Source of the DNA: Mixophyes australis
Lineage: Eukaryota; Chordata; Amphibia; Anura; Limnodynastidae
Assembly: GCA_036250195.1 (NCBI GenBank)
Contig: JAVHZZ010000006.1
Span: forward strand, 162,185,224 to 162,249,223
Reading direction: 5' to 3'
DNA: 64,000 nt
Shown: positions 10,200-21,229 of the stretch, piece after piece
How positions within the stretch are numbered: the first letter of the stretch is position 1
Layout: every line of letters starts with the position of its first letter
Notes under the pieces: model-generated
Database searches by the model: none
What the model was told of the DNA's origin: nothing
The model's input: only the letters and a program-made list of their open reading frames with translations
Made by a program: the position numbers and the translations under genes

Positions 10200-11014
10200 C
10201 CAAATTAATTTACCTAATGTCTTACAGATTTTGTAGTCTCATTATACATTAAACATTCTGGGCATACTTACAACTAGCAAGGATTTATTAATACTCATCC
10301 CAAAATTTCTGTAAAATAGTACAAAAGTATATAAAAGTAAGCAAACATGATATTTTCATTCAAATGAAAAAAACAACAACATTACAAATGTATGATATTA
10401 CATAAGCATACATAGTAGACGACATAGGCAAGAATTGTAAAAACTGAAAGCACATGCATACAATGCAAATGTATGCAACCTTGTAAGAACTATAAAACAC
10501 GTATGCACATAACAGTTTAAAGCAGACAAGCATTGGTAATGTGTGTAATTAATATGTTAAAAATGTATGAAAACGATTTTAAAAGAAGAGACAATTTCAA
10601 ACATTCGCTCTAGTATGTAGTGCTTGTAAAATGCAACATAATGCACCTACCTCTTTGGTATATCACAGCTCTAAGCAAACAATATAATATGTGTTTTACG
10701 ATATGGCACCATAGTAAGCTTCCTCTGTGGGTCTTATATAGTGTTATATAACGAGATAAGTGTGTGCAGATATGCAAGTGAATAGTCAATTCTACCATTA
10801 GGTGACTAGGTTGTGAATGCTGTATTTAGTCATTACTATGATCCGTGAGTCAGACTTTCCGTTGGGTGTTATTTCATCTGTAAATTTTTGGCAAATCAGT
10901 TTCAATTCTTGAATTAATTTGCCAACAGTGAATTGCTGAAATTTGGCTGAATTGATTTGTTTATCTAGCAGGTAGAAATAGAGACGAGAAGTTTAATTTT
11001 TTTCTGGGTATCAG
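10200..11014. other. AT-rich sequence without recognisable gene
   Basis: No coding region, tandem repeat or transposon end was recognised. Confidence 0.5.
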
Positions 11015-11446
11015 AGGGAACTGTTTAATTCGTGCTGCCCCCCTTCACTGGAATGACCTCCCTCGCTCTATTCGTCTCTCACCCAATCTGTGCTCCTTCA
11101 AGCGGGCACTTAAAACTCACCTGTTCCTTAAGGCCTACCAACCATCCACTCTCACCTCTTCTGGTTCTCCTCTGCCTCCTTTCTCTCTCCCCGTTGCTTC
11201 ACTGGCTCCCTTATGTACCGGATTCTGTTTACCCTCCCTTAGGAGGGCCCATCTTCCCTCCTGTCTCCATACCTGTTCTTCCGCTCCATCTCTACTGTAT
11301 TTGACTGCCTGGAGTTTCTGAAGTACTGGTACTTTGTGTTTATTGTTCTGTACTGTTTTACCCTGTATAGTCTACTGTTTGTACCATGTACGGCGCTGCG
11401 GAAACCTTGTGGAGCCTTACAAATAAACGATAATAATAATAATTCT
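11015..11446 (+). mobile_element. L2-type LINE 3' end
   Basis: Plus-strand 5'-truncated LINE. The start encodes the ORF2 C-terminus seen in many L2 copies (WNDLP, then F-K-R-A-L-K-T-H-L-F). A pyrimidine-rich 3' UTR follows, then the tail 'CGGCGCTGCGGAAACCTTGTG' and a terminal (ATA)n repeat, here ATAATAATAAT. The tail differs from the 'AAAGCGCT' type at 18.7, 32.1 and 54.1 kb, so it is a different L2 subfamily. Confidence 0.8.
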
Positions 11447-12060
11447 CTGGTCCTGCCATCAAGTGGCATAACTACCATTATAGCAACCTATGCAGCTCTA
11501 TGGGGCTAAACAGTAAAGAGGGCCCGGGATACAAGTTCTATTAAACATCCCAGCATGCATTTGATCTTTCTTTTTTTCCTGTGGGCACAAAGCAGCAGCT
11601 CCCAGTCACTGATTGGTTGGGAGTGTGCCGTATAGTGATTATGTCACCATACCATGTGCTTCCAGCCTATCGGTGTCTGGGAGTGGCCGAATCGCGGAGG
11701 GGGACAGGAGACAGGCGACTCGGCTAGGGGGCCCAGACAGACCAGGGGGCCTGGACAGATGGTGGAGTCTGTCTGGGCCCCTAAAAGCTGTATTGGCAGC
11801 ACCCCCCTGATGGTGGCTCTGGTCTCCATACCATGGAGACCTGGGCATGGAGAGGTGTATGAATGCACCGGTGACCCTGTTAATTAATTCAAATATTTCA
11901 CTCCATATATTTTATTTCTATGGGCACTCTTCCAACCTTGCCACAGTTCCTATAGCTAAATTTAGAAGCAATCTATGAACAAATTTAATTAATATTTACA
12001 AATGACTGATACATTTAGAGATCTTAAAAAATATTTTTAAAAATATGTTTCCAACTTGTA
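11447..12060. other. Probable short DNA-transposon sequence, edges unresolved
   Basis: Begins with 'AGTGGCATAACTACC', resembling degenerate ends of vertebrate DNA transposons, and is GC-rich up to about 11885 with short direct repeats. I could not find a matching right end or a target duplication. The rest to 12060 is AT-rich. Confidence 0.3.
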
Positions 12061-13640
12061 ATTCTGTTTCCCACTTGTGTTGAGTTGCTAATTTCTGATT
12101 GTTTAATGGGCTTCAGAGGGACGCATACCCCCTTTATTTCCAAGCCTTTATATTCTTAAATTAATGAATGTAGGGTAAGGTTTTAGAATGGGAAGAGAAT
12201 GATCTTGGGAACAAAACCAATGGCGAACTTGAAAATATTTATAGCAATCTTGAGTATTACTATAATACTGTGTCTGTAATTGGGCAAAATAAATAAAGGA
12301 ATAAATAAAGGAATTATCTTCAAAAAGATTCTGAATGTTAGTGATACCGTGAGAGTGTAAAGTATGCTTTGTAAGTGAAAGGTTTTCATGGGCCTGTGGT
12401 TTCTATCTACCCATATAAGATCCCATTGGGTGAGAGGATAGGATAGTTGATTTACAACTTCCACTAATAGTTTAGGTAGTTTAGGGTTTGGGCGCTTCTA
12501 GTCCGCCCCTAACCTTAGATCTGCCCATCTTCTCTTTAGCTAATCAAGGGCATTTGCCTCTCCAAATGAATGTAAGTTAGACAGCATACAATTTATTGAG
12601 GATCTGTTTGGGAAGTAAAAACCTTTACGATTTTGGGGAAGAGAATCATTTTCACTGCCACTATCCTACCCAACCACGAGACCTCATAGGTAGCCCACGG
12701 TTTCCTCAGGGATGAGAATTGATGTCACAGTGCAGAATAGTTACTGTTAGTAATGTCTGCGGTATTCCCAAGGATATGAATACCTAAGTAAATTAGAAAG
12801 GTAGACTACCATTATAATTATGCATATCTTTGAGAGCAACTAGAGAGTCTTATGGGGTTCTTAAAGCCAAAAATTCTGATTTTGAGGTGTTAGGCATATA
12901 GTTAGATGACTCAGAGTAATCCCTGAAGAACTTGATGTAGAGCTGGCAACAAGGTGTCAGGGTTAGACACAAACAAAAGCACATTGTCATCGGAGAGACA
13001 TTATTTGTTATGAGAACTCCCAATAACCGTACCTGAAACTTGAACTGTGATCCTTTTTCTTTCTATTAGTGGCTCTATTGCTAAAGCAAAGATAAGAGGG
13101 GATAGGGGACACCCCTGTCTTTGCCATTAGAGAAGTTAAAAGGCGAAGACAAAAAAAACATTACAGTGAATACAAGCTGAAGTGCCGTTATGTAATGTAG
13201 ATATTGCTTTAAGGAAGGATCCCATAAACCCAAACTTAAAGAGAACAGATGACATACTGTATATTCCAAGTGAAGACTGTTAAAATCCTTCTCTGAATCC
13301 AGAGACAGCAGTAACAGGGCTATGTTTCCTGCGGGTCTTTGAACTATGTCAGCATTTGCCAGTACTGCTGCTAGACTGATGAGAGTTGTCTTTTGATATT
13401 GCACAATCTTTGCATATTCATTCACATCATGGGGGAGATACCGGAAGTTGCACTGATGATTTACAGAAGGAAATGCACATGTGCTCCCCTTCATCAACTG
13501 CAGAGACGGGAAGCGGGCCTTTGTCTGCTTTTAAAATATATTGCTCATCTGCTCTGATGTGTCTGCTTTATAAATTGTGGACCAGGGCCTAGTTTAGTTA
13601 GTAGTTGAAGTGGAAAGTTAGGAGTGGTGGTAAATGTAAC
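12060..13640 (-). mobile_element. L1/Tx1-type LINE ORF2 fragment
   Basis: On the minus strand, from 13500 down: LLLSLDSEKDFNSL (RT motif A; L1 has SLDAEKAFD), FNFSNGKDRGVPYPLLSLL (motif B region, also readable in another frame as GCPLSPL), a degraded DDVLLF motif C near 12990, and YLGIHILGNT near 12790. C-terminal sequence continues to about 12060. Several frameshifts separate these blocks, so the copy is inactive. Motif order and spacing fit L1-superfamily ORF2 and not L2. Confidence 0.82.
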
Positions 13641-13740
13641 TATATGGCTGTAGGTCGCCAAGCACTCAAAGCTTTAGGGATTGTCATAGGTTTAAAATAA
13701 TGTAATAAAATGCAAATACTTTTTAGGTGATAACATTTAA

Positions 13741-13982
13741 TGGACCTAAGTTATTCAGGAGAGCAAATCAAAAAAAGGAGTCATTTTGCACATTTGCAAA
13801 ACCATGTTGCATTAGAGGGGGGGGGTAACTTAAAATGCAGGGGCAGATTTAAAGTTTGGGTCAGGCCATATCCTAGATCACCCCTACATTTTAGTGTAAA
13901 AATAAAGCTATCAAGTATTTGTGTGCTACATGAAAAAACAGACAGTATTTAACTTGTACAAAATAATAAACTAATTTGCACC
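13741..13982 (+). repeat. Dispersed MITE-like repeat, family A, copy 2 (cut by LTR element)
   Basis: Shares with copy 1 the blocks 'ATAAAGCTATCAAGTATTTG' and 'CTACATGAAAAAACAG'. It stops abruptly at 13982 after 'TTTGCACC', where copy 1 continues 'CCTTGCAACATGG'. The break coincides with a TG that begins an LTR-like sequence, so the LTR element inserted into this repeat. Confidence 0.75.
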
Positions 13983-14502
13983 TGTAACAGGCCTATCAAA
14001 ATGGCCACTGAGCTCTATTTTTATTGTATTCATACTTTTCTGTGTGTATTGTAAAATTCTTATCTGATCAAAAGCTGGATCGAGAAATCTCCACATATCA
14101 TGCCAGGGCGTTGTCTCAGATGCTTTTGCACATGAGCGAGAATATATTATTTCTTATCAGTAATGTAGTAATGGCAAGTCTGAAAATATGTTTATACCCT
14201 TATATGTAAGTTGATTCTAAAACCCTTTGTTCTCTGAGTATAAAACTGGAATGCAGCCAGAGAGACCCTTGCCTCATAACTGGACCTTGATGAAGAAAGG
14301 TGCCTATTGTTTTTCCAGCTTTGGTGTGAAAGAGGGGTCCTGGAAAATGACTGTTACATAAACATATTGGAAGCTAAGTATTTGATTTACTTTTTCTTTT
14401 ATGTTATGTTTATCGTAAATGTAAACATTACAATAAATCTTGCATTCATGAGTCATTAACTCTTTGAAACCGACAGAACCTCATTCAACCTGGAAAAAAT
14501 AA
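13983..14502 (+). mobile_element. Long terminal repeat of an endogenous LTR element
   Basis: Begins TGTAACAGG at the break in the family A repeat. It contains a TATA box (AGTATAAAA, 14237-14245), a polyadenylation signal (AATAAA, 14432-14437) and a primer binding site just after its end (14503). These elements are in the correct order and spacing for U3-R-U5. The exact 3' end lies between 14487 and 14502. I find no matching 3' LTR downstream, so the element is truncated or its second LTR is unrecognisable. Confidence 0.7.
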
Positions 14503-14520
14503 TGGCGCTGCGAGCAGGGT
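14503..14520 (+). promoter_or_regulatory. Primer binding site, tRNA-Ser-like
   Basis: TGGCGCTGCGAGCAGGGTT starts with the obligatory TGG. From memory it matches the complement of the 3' end of a vertebrate tRNA-Ser with one or two mismatches. It directly follows the LTR. The tRNA assignment is recalled and was not aligned here. Confidence 0.6.
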
Positions 14521-14574
14521 TTCAAGAGGTTAATCTGTGTTTGTAAGAGATTTGTGAATGGTCTAGAAGACCTT

Positions 14575-14748
14575 GGGCTAGATTTACTAAGCTGCGGTTT
14601 TGAAAAAGAGGGGTTGTTGCCTATAGCAACCAATCAGATTCTAGCTTTCTTTTATTTAGTACCTTCTCCAAAATGACAGCTAGATCTCATTGGTTGCTAT
14701 AGGCAACATCCCCACTTTTTCAAACCCACAGCTTAGTAAATCTAGCCC
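14575..14748. repeat. Palindromic MITE, family B, copy 1
   Basis: 174-bp near-palindrome starting GGGCTAGATTTACTAAGC and ending in its complement, with matching CTT triplets on both sides. The arms contain 'TTGCCTATAGCAACCAATCAG' type sequence and its complement. It is inserted in the leader of the LTR element just after the primer site. Confidence 0.9.
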
Positions 14749-14870
14749 CTTGTGTCTCTGGCTCACCAGAGAGTGAGGGTGAGGGAGAATTGTGGTTTGA
14801 TAACACATTATTTTTGACTCTGCCTCACCTGAAGAGTGAGGGAGATTTATGATTTGTTAATCATACTGAT

Positions 14871-14941
14871 GGTTTGTTTGTTTGTTTGTATGTATGTATG
14901 TATGTATGTATGTATGTATGTATGTATGTATGTATGTATGT
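14871..14941 (+). repeat. (GTTT)n/(GTAT)n microsatellite
   Basis: Four GTTT-type units followed by about fourteen GTAT units. Confidence 0.95.
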
Positions 14942-15062
14942 CGTACTAGAAACATGTTTTGTAAAGGGAGAAAAAATTGTAAGTTTGAAAAAGTAATACC
15001 TGCATTGAGTAATTGCAAATTTTGGAAAAAAATGCAAAAAAGTTTTAAAAACTGTAAAAAAT

Positions 15063-15338
15063 GTGGGCAGTCGCTGCAAAGAGGGAAAGAAAGGGAGCAG
15101 TGAATTATTGCACGCAGACATTACAAACAGTTCAAGTCTGTGTGAATATTGTGATTTAGTGGGAGTCTGCACAGAGGGATGCAGTTCAGGAATGAGGGGG
15201 GTTTGTCTTACCCATAAAGAAATTTTAAGAGCTAACATGCTGTCTGTGAGAGGAGAGATTTATCTAGCAAATGAATACATATGCACTACAGATAAGGAAG
15301 TTGTAGAATCCCAACAGATATGTGAAAGTATGTGGTAG
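15063..15338 (+). pseudogene. Unrecognised Cys-containing frame of the LTR element
   Basis: A 91-codon open frame between the LTR leader and the long decayed frame that follows. It has a small Cys cluster (CEYCDLVGVCTEGC). It overlaps the next frame by 7 bases in a different frame, which suggests either a frameshift joining two parts of one gene or a separate small leader gene. I do not recognise the product. Confidence 0.4.
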
Positions 15339-16759
15339 AAGATTCTGTTTGGAAAATGTTCTTTGAAGCCTTGTCAACTGATGTATTGCAAACAAAGAGT
15401 GAGGTGTTTGGCAAGAATGCTGTGACTTGTGAGATGAACGGTGTTGCTGCTTTCAGAATGAGTCAGAACAAGGAAATAAAATTGGTGTCTTTCAAGGGGG
15501 CTGTACTGGGTGATGATGAAATAGGAGTGGCTCTCCCAAATCAAGTCACTCCTGAATTCTTTGTTTGTAAGACTGAAGAATACCCCTATGAGTGCATTAC
15601 ATTTACATGGCACAAAACTACTAATAGTGTCACTGTTGAGTTTAACAATGAAACACGTAAACAAGATGTGTTTTATGAGCAGACCTTCATTCCAAAAAAT
15701 GTCCACTGGTTACCTGATAATGGTGTAAAGAAGGTTGAGGAAAACACAGTGATAAGGGTGGTTAACACACTGATACGGAACAGCTTGTCACACACATCAA
15801 AGCCCAATGGACATGCAACAACACACACACTGATTGGTGAAGTGTCTGATAACTGAGAGCAACAGAAAAATACAGACACATTGGCTGGGGGATTATGTAG
15901 TGACAAATTTGCAGATTTTGTGATTGGTAATGAAACTCACACTCCAGTGTATTACCTGATAAAACCAAATCAGCCAATGGTTTTAAAACAGCTGAAAGAT
16001 GCACCATTATCAACGGCAACCGCACAACCTGTCATGTCTATTGTTGAAGAAGTCAAAGAAGAAATGCTACCTGTGCCCAACAAAGTGGCACAGACACAGA
16101 CTTTAATACATGGATGATGGTACTCACAGGAGAGGGGACGTATGAAAAGAGAAGACCCCCATGTTATACATGATGTACCGCAACTGCTTGCAGGACTGGT
16201 TAAATTTAAGTGAACTTTGCCAATAATACCAAACCTGTTTATCTTGAATTTCTCTATAAGCACATCTGTTTGCTGGGAGATTTTTCAAGACAGAGAACAA
16301 TTTCTGGTACAACAAACTGATAAAGAACTTGTGTGAACTTTTGCTACAGAAACTCAGCCATCTTTACAGACTGTCAGACATCAGAGAGGTGGAGAAGGTG
16401 ACAGCCAATTGGTTGAACCCAAGGCTGTTTGCTATGTCACTGAACAGACTGAAAGCCCTGTAAATCTCTCCATTGTGAATGGGACATTTGAAAAGAGGTC
16501 TATTTGGACTCCTGCCCAGAACTAGAAGAACAATGTGGGACATGCTGATATATACACCTATACCTTCAATGGTGTGCAAATAACTGAACTGTTTACAAAA
16601 CAAGCTATGCAATTCATCCTGGAAACAGCACTGATTGTATTAGGGTGTTTGGTGCAAGAATTGTCATGCCAAGGAAACGCTAAAGCTATTTTACAGCAAA
16701 CTGAAGGTGATGGAATTGCATTGATCCAAAGCATGGTCAGAGACATTGCAGAATACTGA
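15332..16759 (+). pseudogene. Decayed long frame of the LTR element, unrecognised product
   Basis: One reading frame persists for 476 codons. Its only breaks are five internal stops: TGA at 15854, 16115, 16211 and 16334, and TAG at 16523, before the TGA at 16757. No frameshift is needed. The longest intact piece is 174 codons (15332-15856). By position after a primer binding site it should be gag-like, but I see no zinc knuckle, major homology region, protease or reverse transcriptase motif. The stop pattern fits C-to-T decay of CGA codons. Confidence 0.55.
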
Positions 16760-16904
16760 TAGAATTACCAACTGCTGAAAATGTGGCCTATATTGCTTGA
16801 TGCTGGAAAAGAAGGCCTTATGACAACTGCATAAATATGACAATATGGATTCATTACTTTTAGCAGAGGGTGGAGAAGTGCTATACTGTATTGACAAACA
16901 CAAA

Positions 16905-17079
16905 GGGCTAGATTTACTAAGCTGCGGGTTTGAAAAAGTGGGGATGTTGCCTATAGCAACCAATCAGATTCTAGCTGTCATTTTGTGGAAAGTACTAAAG
17001 AAATGAAAGCTAGAATCTGATTGGTTGCTATAGGCAACATCCCCACTTTTTCAAACCCGCAGCTTAGTAAATCTAGCCC
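16905..17079. repeat. Palindromic MITE, family B, copy 2
   Basis: 175-bp near-palindrome with the same ends as copy 1 (GGGCTAGATTTACTAAGC and its complement) and cleaner arms (GCGGGTTTGAAAAAGTGGGG on the left, complement on the right). It is flanked by AAA and AAG. The family duplicates 2-3 bp at most. It lies in the same LTR element as copy 1. Confidence 0.9.
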
Positions 17080-17535
17080 AAGGACTTTTGAGACTTTTAC
17101 TTTTGAAACTTTGGAGAAATTACTTGAAGTACACAGGTCATTTATATTTCTTACCACCCACAAAACTGCCCATGTGGATGAGTGAATGTTTTGTGTAAGA
17201 ACTAGAAAGGTTTAAATATATACATATTGGGATTTTAGAAAGGCAGTATATGTTTTGTTAATCAAGGGGTGTTAAGAGGTTGAACTTTAAGAGGTTAAAA
17301 CACAAACATTTATAATCAGATTATTTTGAAGTAATGTTTAGAGTGATATATACAACGTAGATGTTACAGTAGGTTTTGTATCCTATTTATTAGAAGGTAT
17401 TAGAACTAGAGAATTATAATACATGTAAAGCAAATGTATATTTTTACTTTAGTAAGATTATGAGGTATCAGGAGTAAGCTGTGGATTTTGCTGCATGGCA
17501 AAAAACACTGAAAGGCAGAGGGGAAATTACATCTA
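17080..17535. other. AT-rich segment of the LTR element, no gene seen
   Basis: Sequence between the second MITE and a possible envelope-like frame. I see no polymerase motifs here, although pol would be expected between gag and env. Confidence 0.4.
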
Positions 17536-17817
17536 TTGGGCATTTGTTATGTTGGGATAGATGTTGAGACTATTTTCTCTTTCCTTTCTCAGGATGGACT
17601 ATTGAGAAGGATTAAGTTCTTTATGTGGATCTTAAGTTTGCTGATACCAGTGTTTCCCTTATGGTGCTTTACTACATCAGGGACTAGACCATGGAGTAAT
17701 GCACTCATCTATATGCATTCCCAAACAGTCTGGCGATTACAGGTGGAAGATTGCTGGACTTGTATGGAATCTTTCATAGCGCAGAGTGGGAAGATTTTGA
17801 CTTTGAACGAGACTTAG
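17536..17817 (+). pseudogene. Possible envelope-like N-terminal fragment
   Basis: 93-codon frame with a hydrophobic stretch at residues 28-45 (FFMWILSLLIPVFPLWCF) that could be a signal peptide, followed by a DCWTC motif. CxxC motifs of the CWxC type occur in the surface subunit of many retroviral envelopes. Position downstream of a gag-like frame fits, but the match is weak and the frame ends early. It could be chance. Confidence 0.25.
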
Positions 17818-18660
17818 ACTTTCTTTGTCATGCATTAAACAGCCTTCTATCGCATGTGCTGGCCCTGCATGACTTCAGTAGTAATAAGAACTGAAGGGTG
17901 AAGTAAGCATGAAAGAAAGTTAAAGTCGAGGCTGTGTCATTAAACTGTAGCTAGTCCTCTGGGGTTTAACTGAGGAGGAGTTGAGGAGGAGTACGCCCAT
18001 CTGATGTTACAGGGGAAGGCTAGGTATAGTCTATAAGATTGATGGACACGGAGTAAATCATTCTCTTGAGTTCAGGAAGTTGCTCGACCACCCTCCCTGG
18101 TTGGCTGAACTCAGATGCCTGTTATGGATTGTCAGGATATTCTATGGTAAGGGTGGCCAGTTCCTTATATGTTTGGCATTGTTGGTGGAGATCCTGGATG
18201 GCGAGTTCACGCAAAATGCAGTGCAGTCGACTGCCAGTGGTTGTGGCGCACATTACTGTAGTAGGCACACTGAACCCACCTCTCTTTGGTGAGACGGCAA
18301 TAGTCTTGATCCAAGTACCACCCTTGTGGGTCGTGGTTGCGTTCCTTTTAGTCCAGAAGTGTTGCGGGTTCTGTAGTGCCCAGGACAGAATGTCCCGGTA
18401 AAGTAGATATGTGCGCCCAGGGTGTGTTTTGGTTGTCCCTCCGTTTGCAGATGTCCTATGGCTAATACTGGGACATTCTGGTTGCCTGGAGGATGTTGAA
18501 CTGCCAGCTCTTTTTCTCTACCACCATATTTGCAACAAACTCCTTTTAATTTTTCCACATTTATGTCTCGTGTCAATCATTCAAAGTAGTTAAATAAGTA
18601 TAGCTGGTCCATTGTGCAATATGATGTAGCACATGCCCTTGTGTTTCAAACTCCCATTGT
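17818..18660. other. Moderately GC-rich sequence, unassigned
   Basis: Contains a 111-codon frame (18066-18401) of no recognisable family. It may be the 3' part of the LTR element, but it does not match the 5' LTR. Confidence 0.3.
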
Positions 18661-18800
18661 CCTATAGATTGTAAGCTTGCTAGCAGGGTTCTCTTACCTC
18701 TCTGTATGTACTACCCAGTATTGTCTTATTAATGTTTGTTTCCAATTGTAAAGCGCTATGGAATTTGCTGGCACTATATAAATAAATGATGATGATGATA
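18661..18800 (+). mobile_element. L2-type LINE 3' tail
   Basis: Plus-strand tail with the family signature 'ATTGTAAGCTTGCTAGCAGG', 'TTGTAAAGCGCTATGG' and 'CACTATATAAATAAATGATG', ending in (GAT)n. This 3' end is shared with copies at 32.1 kb (-), 41.2 kb (-, decayed) and 54.0 kb (+). It is severely 5'-truncated. Confidence 0.85.
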
Positions 18801-19204
18801 AGTGAAAAAAGGGATATCAGCCGTTAAGCATTTGAATTACCACGTTAATTAATTTGTTATCGCTGCAATGACAGGTGATAATTAATGGGGCAAAAGTGGG
18901 ATGCTTAATAAATAGGCTCCTTAGTATTGTAAAGGTCACTACCATGCAGTCTCCATACTTATCTATATGGTGACATACCTGCGGTGACATCAGCTCTTAG
19001 CCAGCACATTTAAAATAGCAATGAGGAAATCCAGATTGAGGTCCTTACTCCATAGAGTTTATAATCTAAGCAGGTATTGGAGAACACACAGCAAGAAAAG
19101 GCAAGATAGTAATAAGTGGTGATTTGACGATTTTAATTATGTCAGTGTAATTTTATGTCTTGTAAACCTCGCCCCTATAACAAATATGGTCCCAACAAGT
19201 TAGC
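18801..19204. other. No recognisable gene
   Basis: Unassigned AT-rich sequence between the L2 tail and the solo LTR. Confidence 0.5.
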
Positions 19205-19209
19205 ATTAG

Positions 19210-20378
19210 TGTCACGGGCACTAGGAGTTTCTACCCAGGATTCACCAGGTGTGATTATGCTTACCAGAGGGGCGGATTTTATCACAGCGATCCTCTGGGC
19301 AGTATGGTGAATGGTTGGGACAGTACAACAACTTAGGATAAGGAATGTCAATGGAGAGTCAGTGACTTGCAGCTATGCAGCAGGAGAGTCAGCGACTTGC
19401 AGCTATGCAGCAGGAGAGTCAGCGACTTGCAACTATAATGCGGAGGTAGGTATAACGACTGATGTGCAGTGAAGACTCGTGCCAGTGCATGTGGGTAGCG
19501 GGGAGAGTCAGTGGTCTGCGGATAGCAAGTTGTACCACTGCTGTGATGGGAAGAGTTGTCCAGGTGCAGGTAGGAGCGGGAGCATCAGTGGTCTGCGGAT
19601 AGCAAGTTGTACCACTGCGGTGATGGGAAGACTTGTCCAGGTGCAGGTAGGTAGCGGGAGCGTCAGTGGTCTGCGGATAGCAAGTTGTACCACTGCGGTG
19701 ATGGGAAGACTTGTCCAGGTGCAGGTAGGTAGCGGGAGCGTCAGTGGTCTGCGGATAGCAAGTTGTACCACTGTGGTGATGGGAAGACTTGTCCAGGTGC
19801 AGGTAGGTGGCGGAATAGCGGGTAGTCTGTAGCGGCAAGTATACCACTGATGAGCAAAGGAGACTTGTCCAAATGCAGGCAAGCAGCTGAATAGCAAATA
19901 GTCTGTGGCGGGTACGTTACCACTGATGAGCAGAGCAGGCTTGTCCAGGTGCAGGTATGCAACGGAATGGCAAGCAGTCTATAGCGGGTACGTTTACCAC
20001 AGAAGAGCAGATAAGGCTTGTCCAGGTGTAGGCATGCAGCGGAGTAGAGGTAGTCTGTAGCGGGCAAGTTTACCACGGATGAGCAGAGAGGACTTGTCCA
20101 CAGCAAAACCGATCACACGAGCAGAACACAGGAAACACCTAGGAGTCTCAAGGGAATGAGAACCAAGAACAGGCAACGATACTAAGGACACAGGTGCCTT
20201 AAATAGCGAGTGGTGATTGATTCACCAATAGGATTAAAAGCAAGGTTTTAAGTTCAAGAGTCCTGCACATGCGCAATCCAGTCAAGATGGCGGACGGCCG
20301 CGGCTTAGGACAGGCGCCGGCAGGAATGTGAGAGAGCCACGTACCTGACCAGAGGCACTAACCATCCGGTGGGTGACA
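19210..20378 (-). mobile_element. Solo LTR, 1169 bp, with internal minisatellite
   Basis: Starts TGTCACGGG and ends GGGTGACA, so both ends carry the TGTCAC/GTGACA inverted tip. It is flanked by an exact 5-bp duplication ATTAG (19205-19209 and 20379-20383). Orientation is taken as minus because, read that way, a GC-rich upstream region precedes CTATTTAAGG (about 20209-20200), a plausible TATA box. No internal coding region remains, so it arose by LTR-LTR recombination. Five-bp duplications fit Gypsy-type elements and many retroviruses. Confidence 0.88.
19337..20100 (+). repeat. Minisatellite inside the solo LTR
   Basis: Three copies of a 30-bp unit (GAGAGTCAGCGACTTGCAGC...) at about 19350-19440. 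These are followed by four near-identical 74-75-bp units containing 'GTCAGTGGTCTGCGGATAGC' and 'GGGAAGACTTGTCCAGGTGC' (about 19500-19806), then about four diverged units to 20100. The homogeneous centre and diverged flank are typical of unequal exchange. Confidence 0.92.
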
Positions 20379-20383
20379 ATTAG

Positions 20384-21229
20384 CCCCTTTCATGCATTCA
20401 GCCTGCAACTGTAACAGTCATGTGTCTTTTCTGCTTGTTTAGACAGGCGATGATAAAGAAAACTACATCCCAGGTAATAGGAAATTCATTGCAGCCCGTG
20501 TCTGAATGAACCTGAATTTTCAATTATGTTATTGCATATAAAACAATTGAATCTGTTCTCAAATCATGTTCTTTTGTCACTTGGCTTTTTCTGTACTGCA
20601 GAGGCTCCTTGATCTCTCAATGAATTTCCCGTCAGTCAGCAAATAAACCTTTAACTCCCATAATGTGAAACAATGTTATATTTTGCCTGGCATGTTGGAT
20701 ATATTTCTATAGGGCCTCGTTAATCATAGATGGACAAAGCTTTTTACAATTCTGTGTTTCTCTTTGGTTCCTGACTGTCAGCAGTAAAGAAAAACAAAGT
20801 CTAAGGTATAAATGCCTTTATATAAAATGGCTACTAGAACTCAAGACTGTTGATATGATATTTGGTCCACTACTTTTATAAAAATCACATGTGAAACAGG
20901 TGAAAAAAGCAACCTCTGTTTATTTTTGCACACACTTGGCTGTCTGATCAAAAACAACAATGAATAATGAGAGCACAGTGATTATATATTTTGTCTTACG
21001 ACACAGTGATCTTATTAAAATAAGTTAAAATAAATTACTACAATTGGTTACAGATACACTAATTACTATTACAAGCAATTACATTAGACACCCCTTAAAA
21101 CCAGGAGGAGAATGTCTTTTTTTAAAATGTCTGCATTAACTTATTCAAATAGTTCATAAGGTAAGCACAGGAATGTACTCAGCATAGGCTGGCACTGACA
21201 TATGAAAAGAGTTTATTTGATCAAATACT
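20384..21229. other. No recognisable gene
   Basis: AT-rich sequence; no element recognised. Confidence 0.5.

Noticed and set aside
15332..16759. Selenocysteine or stop-codon readthrough at the in-frame TGAs
   Set aside because: No SECIS-like structure was noted, one of the stops is TAG, and the locus is a decayed retroelement; decay is the simpler reading.
19419..19897. Long overlapping frames on both strands (142, 129 and 117 codons)
   Set aside because: They are a product of the 74-bp minisatellite inside the solo LTR, not genes.
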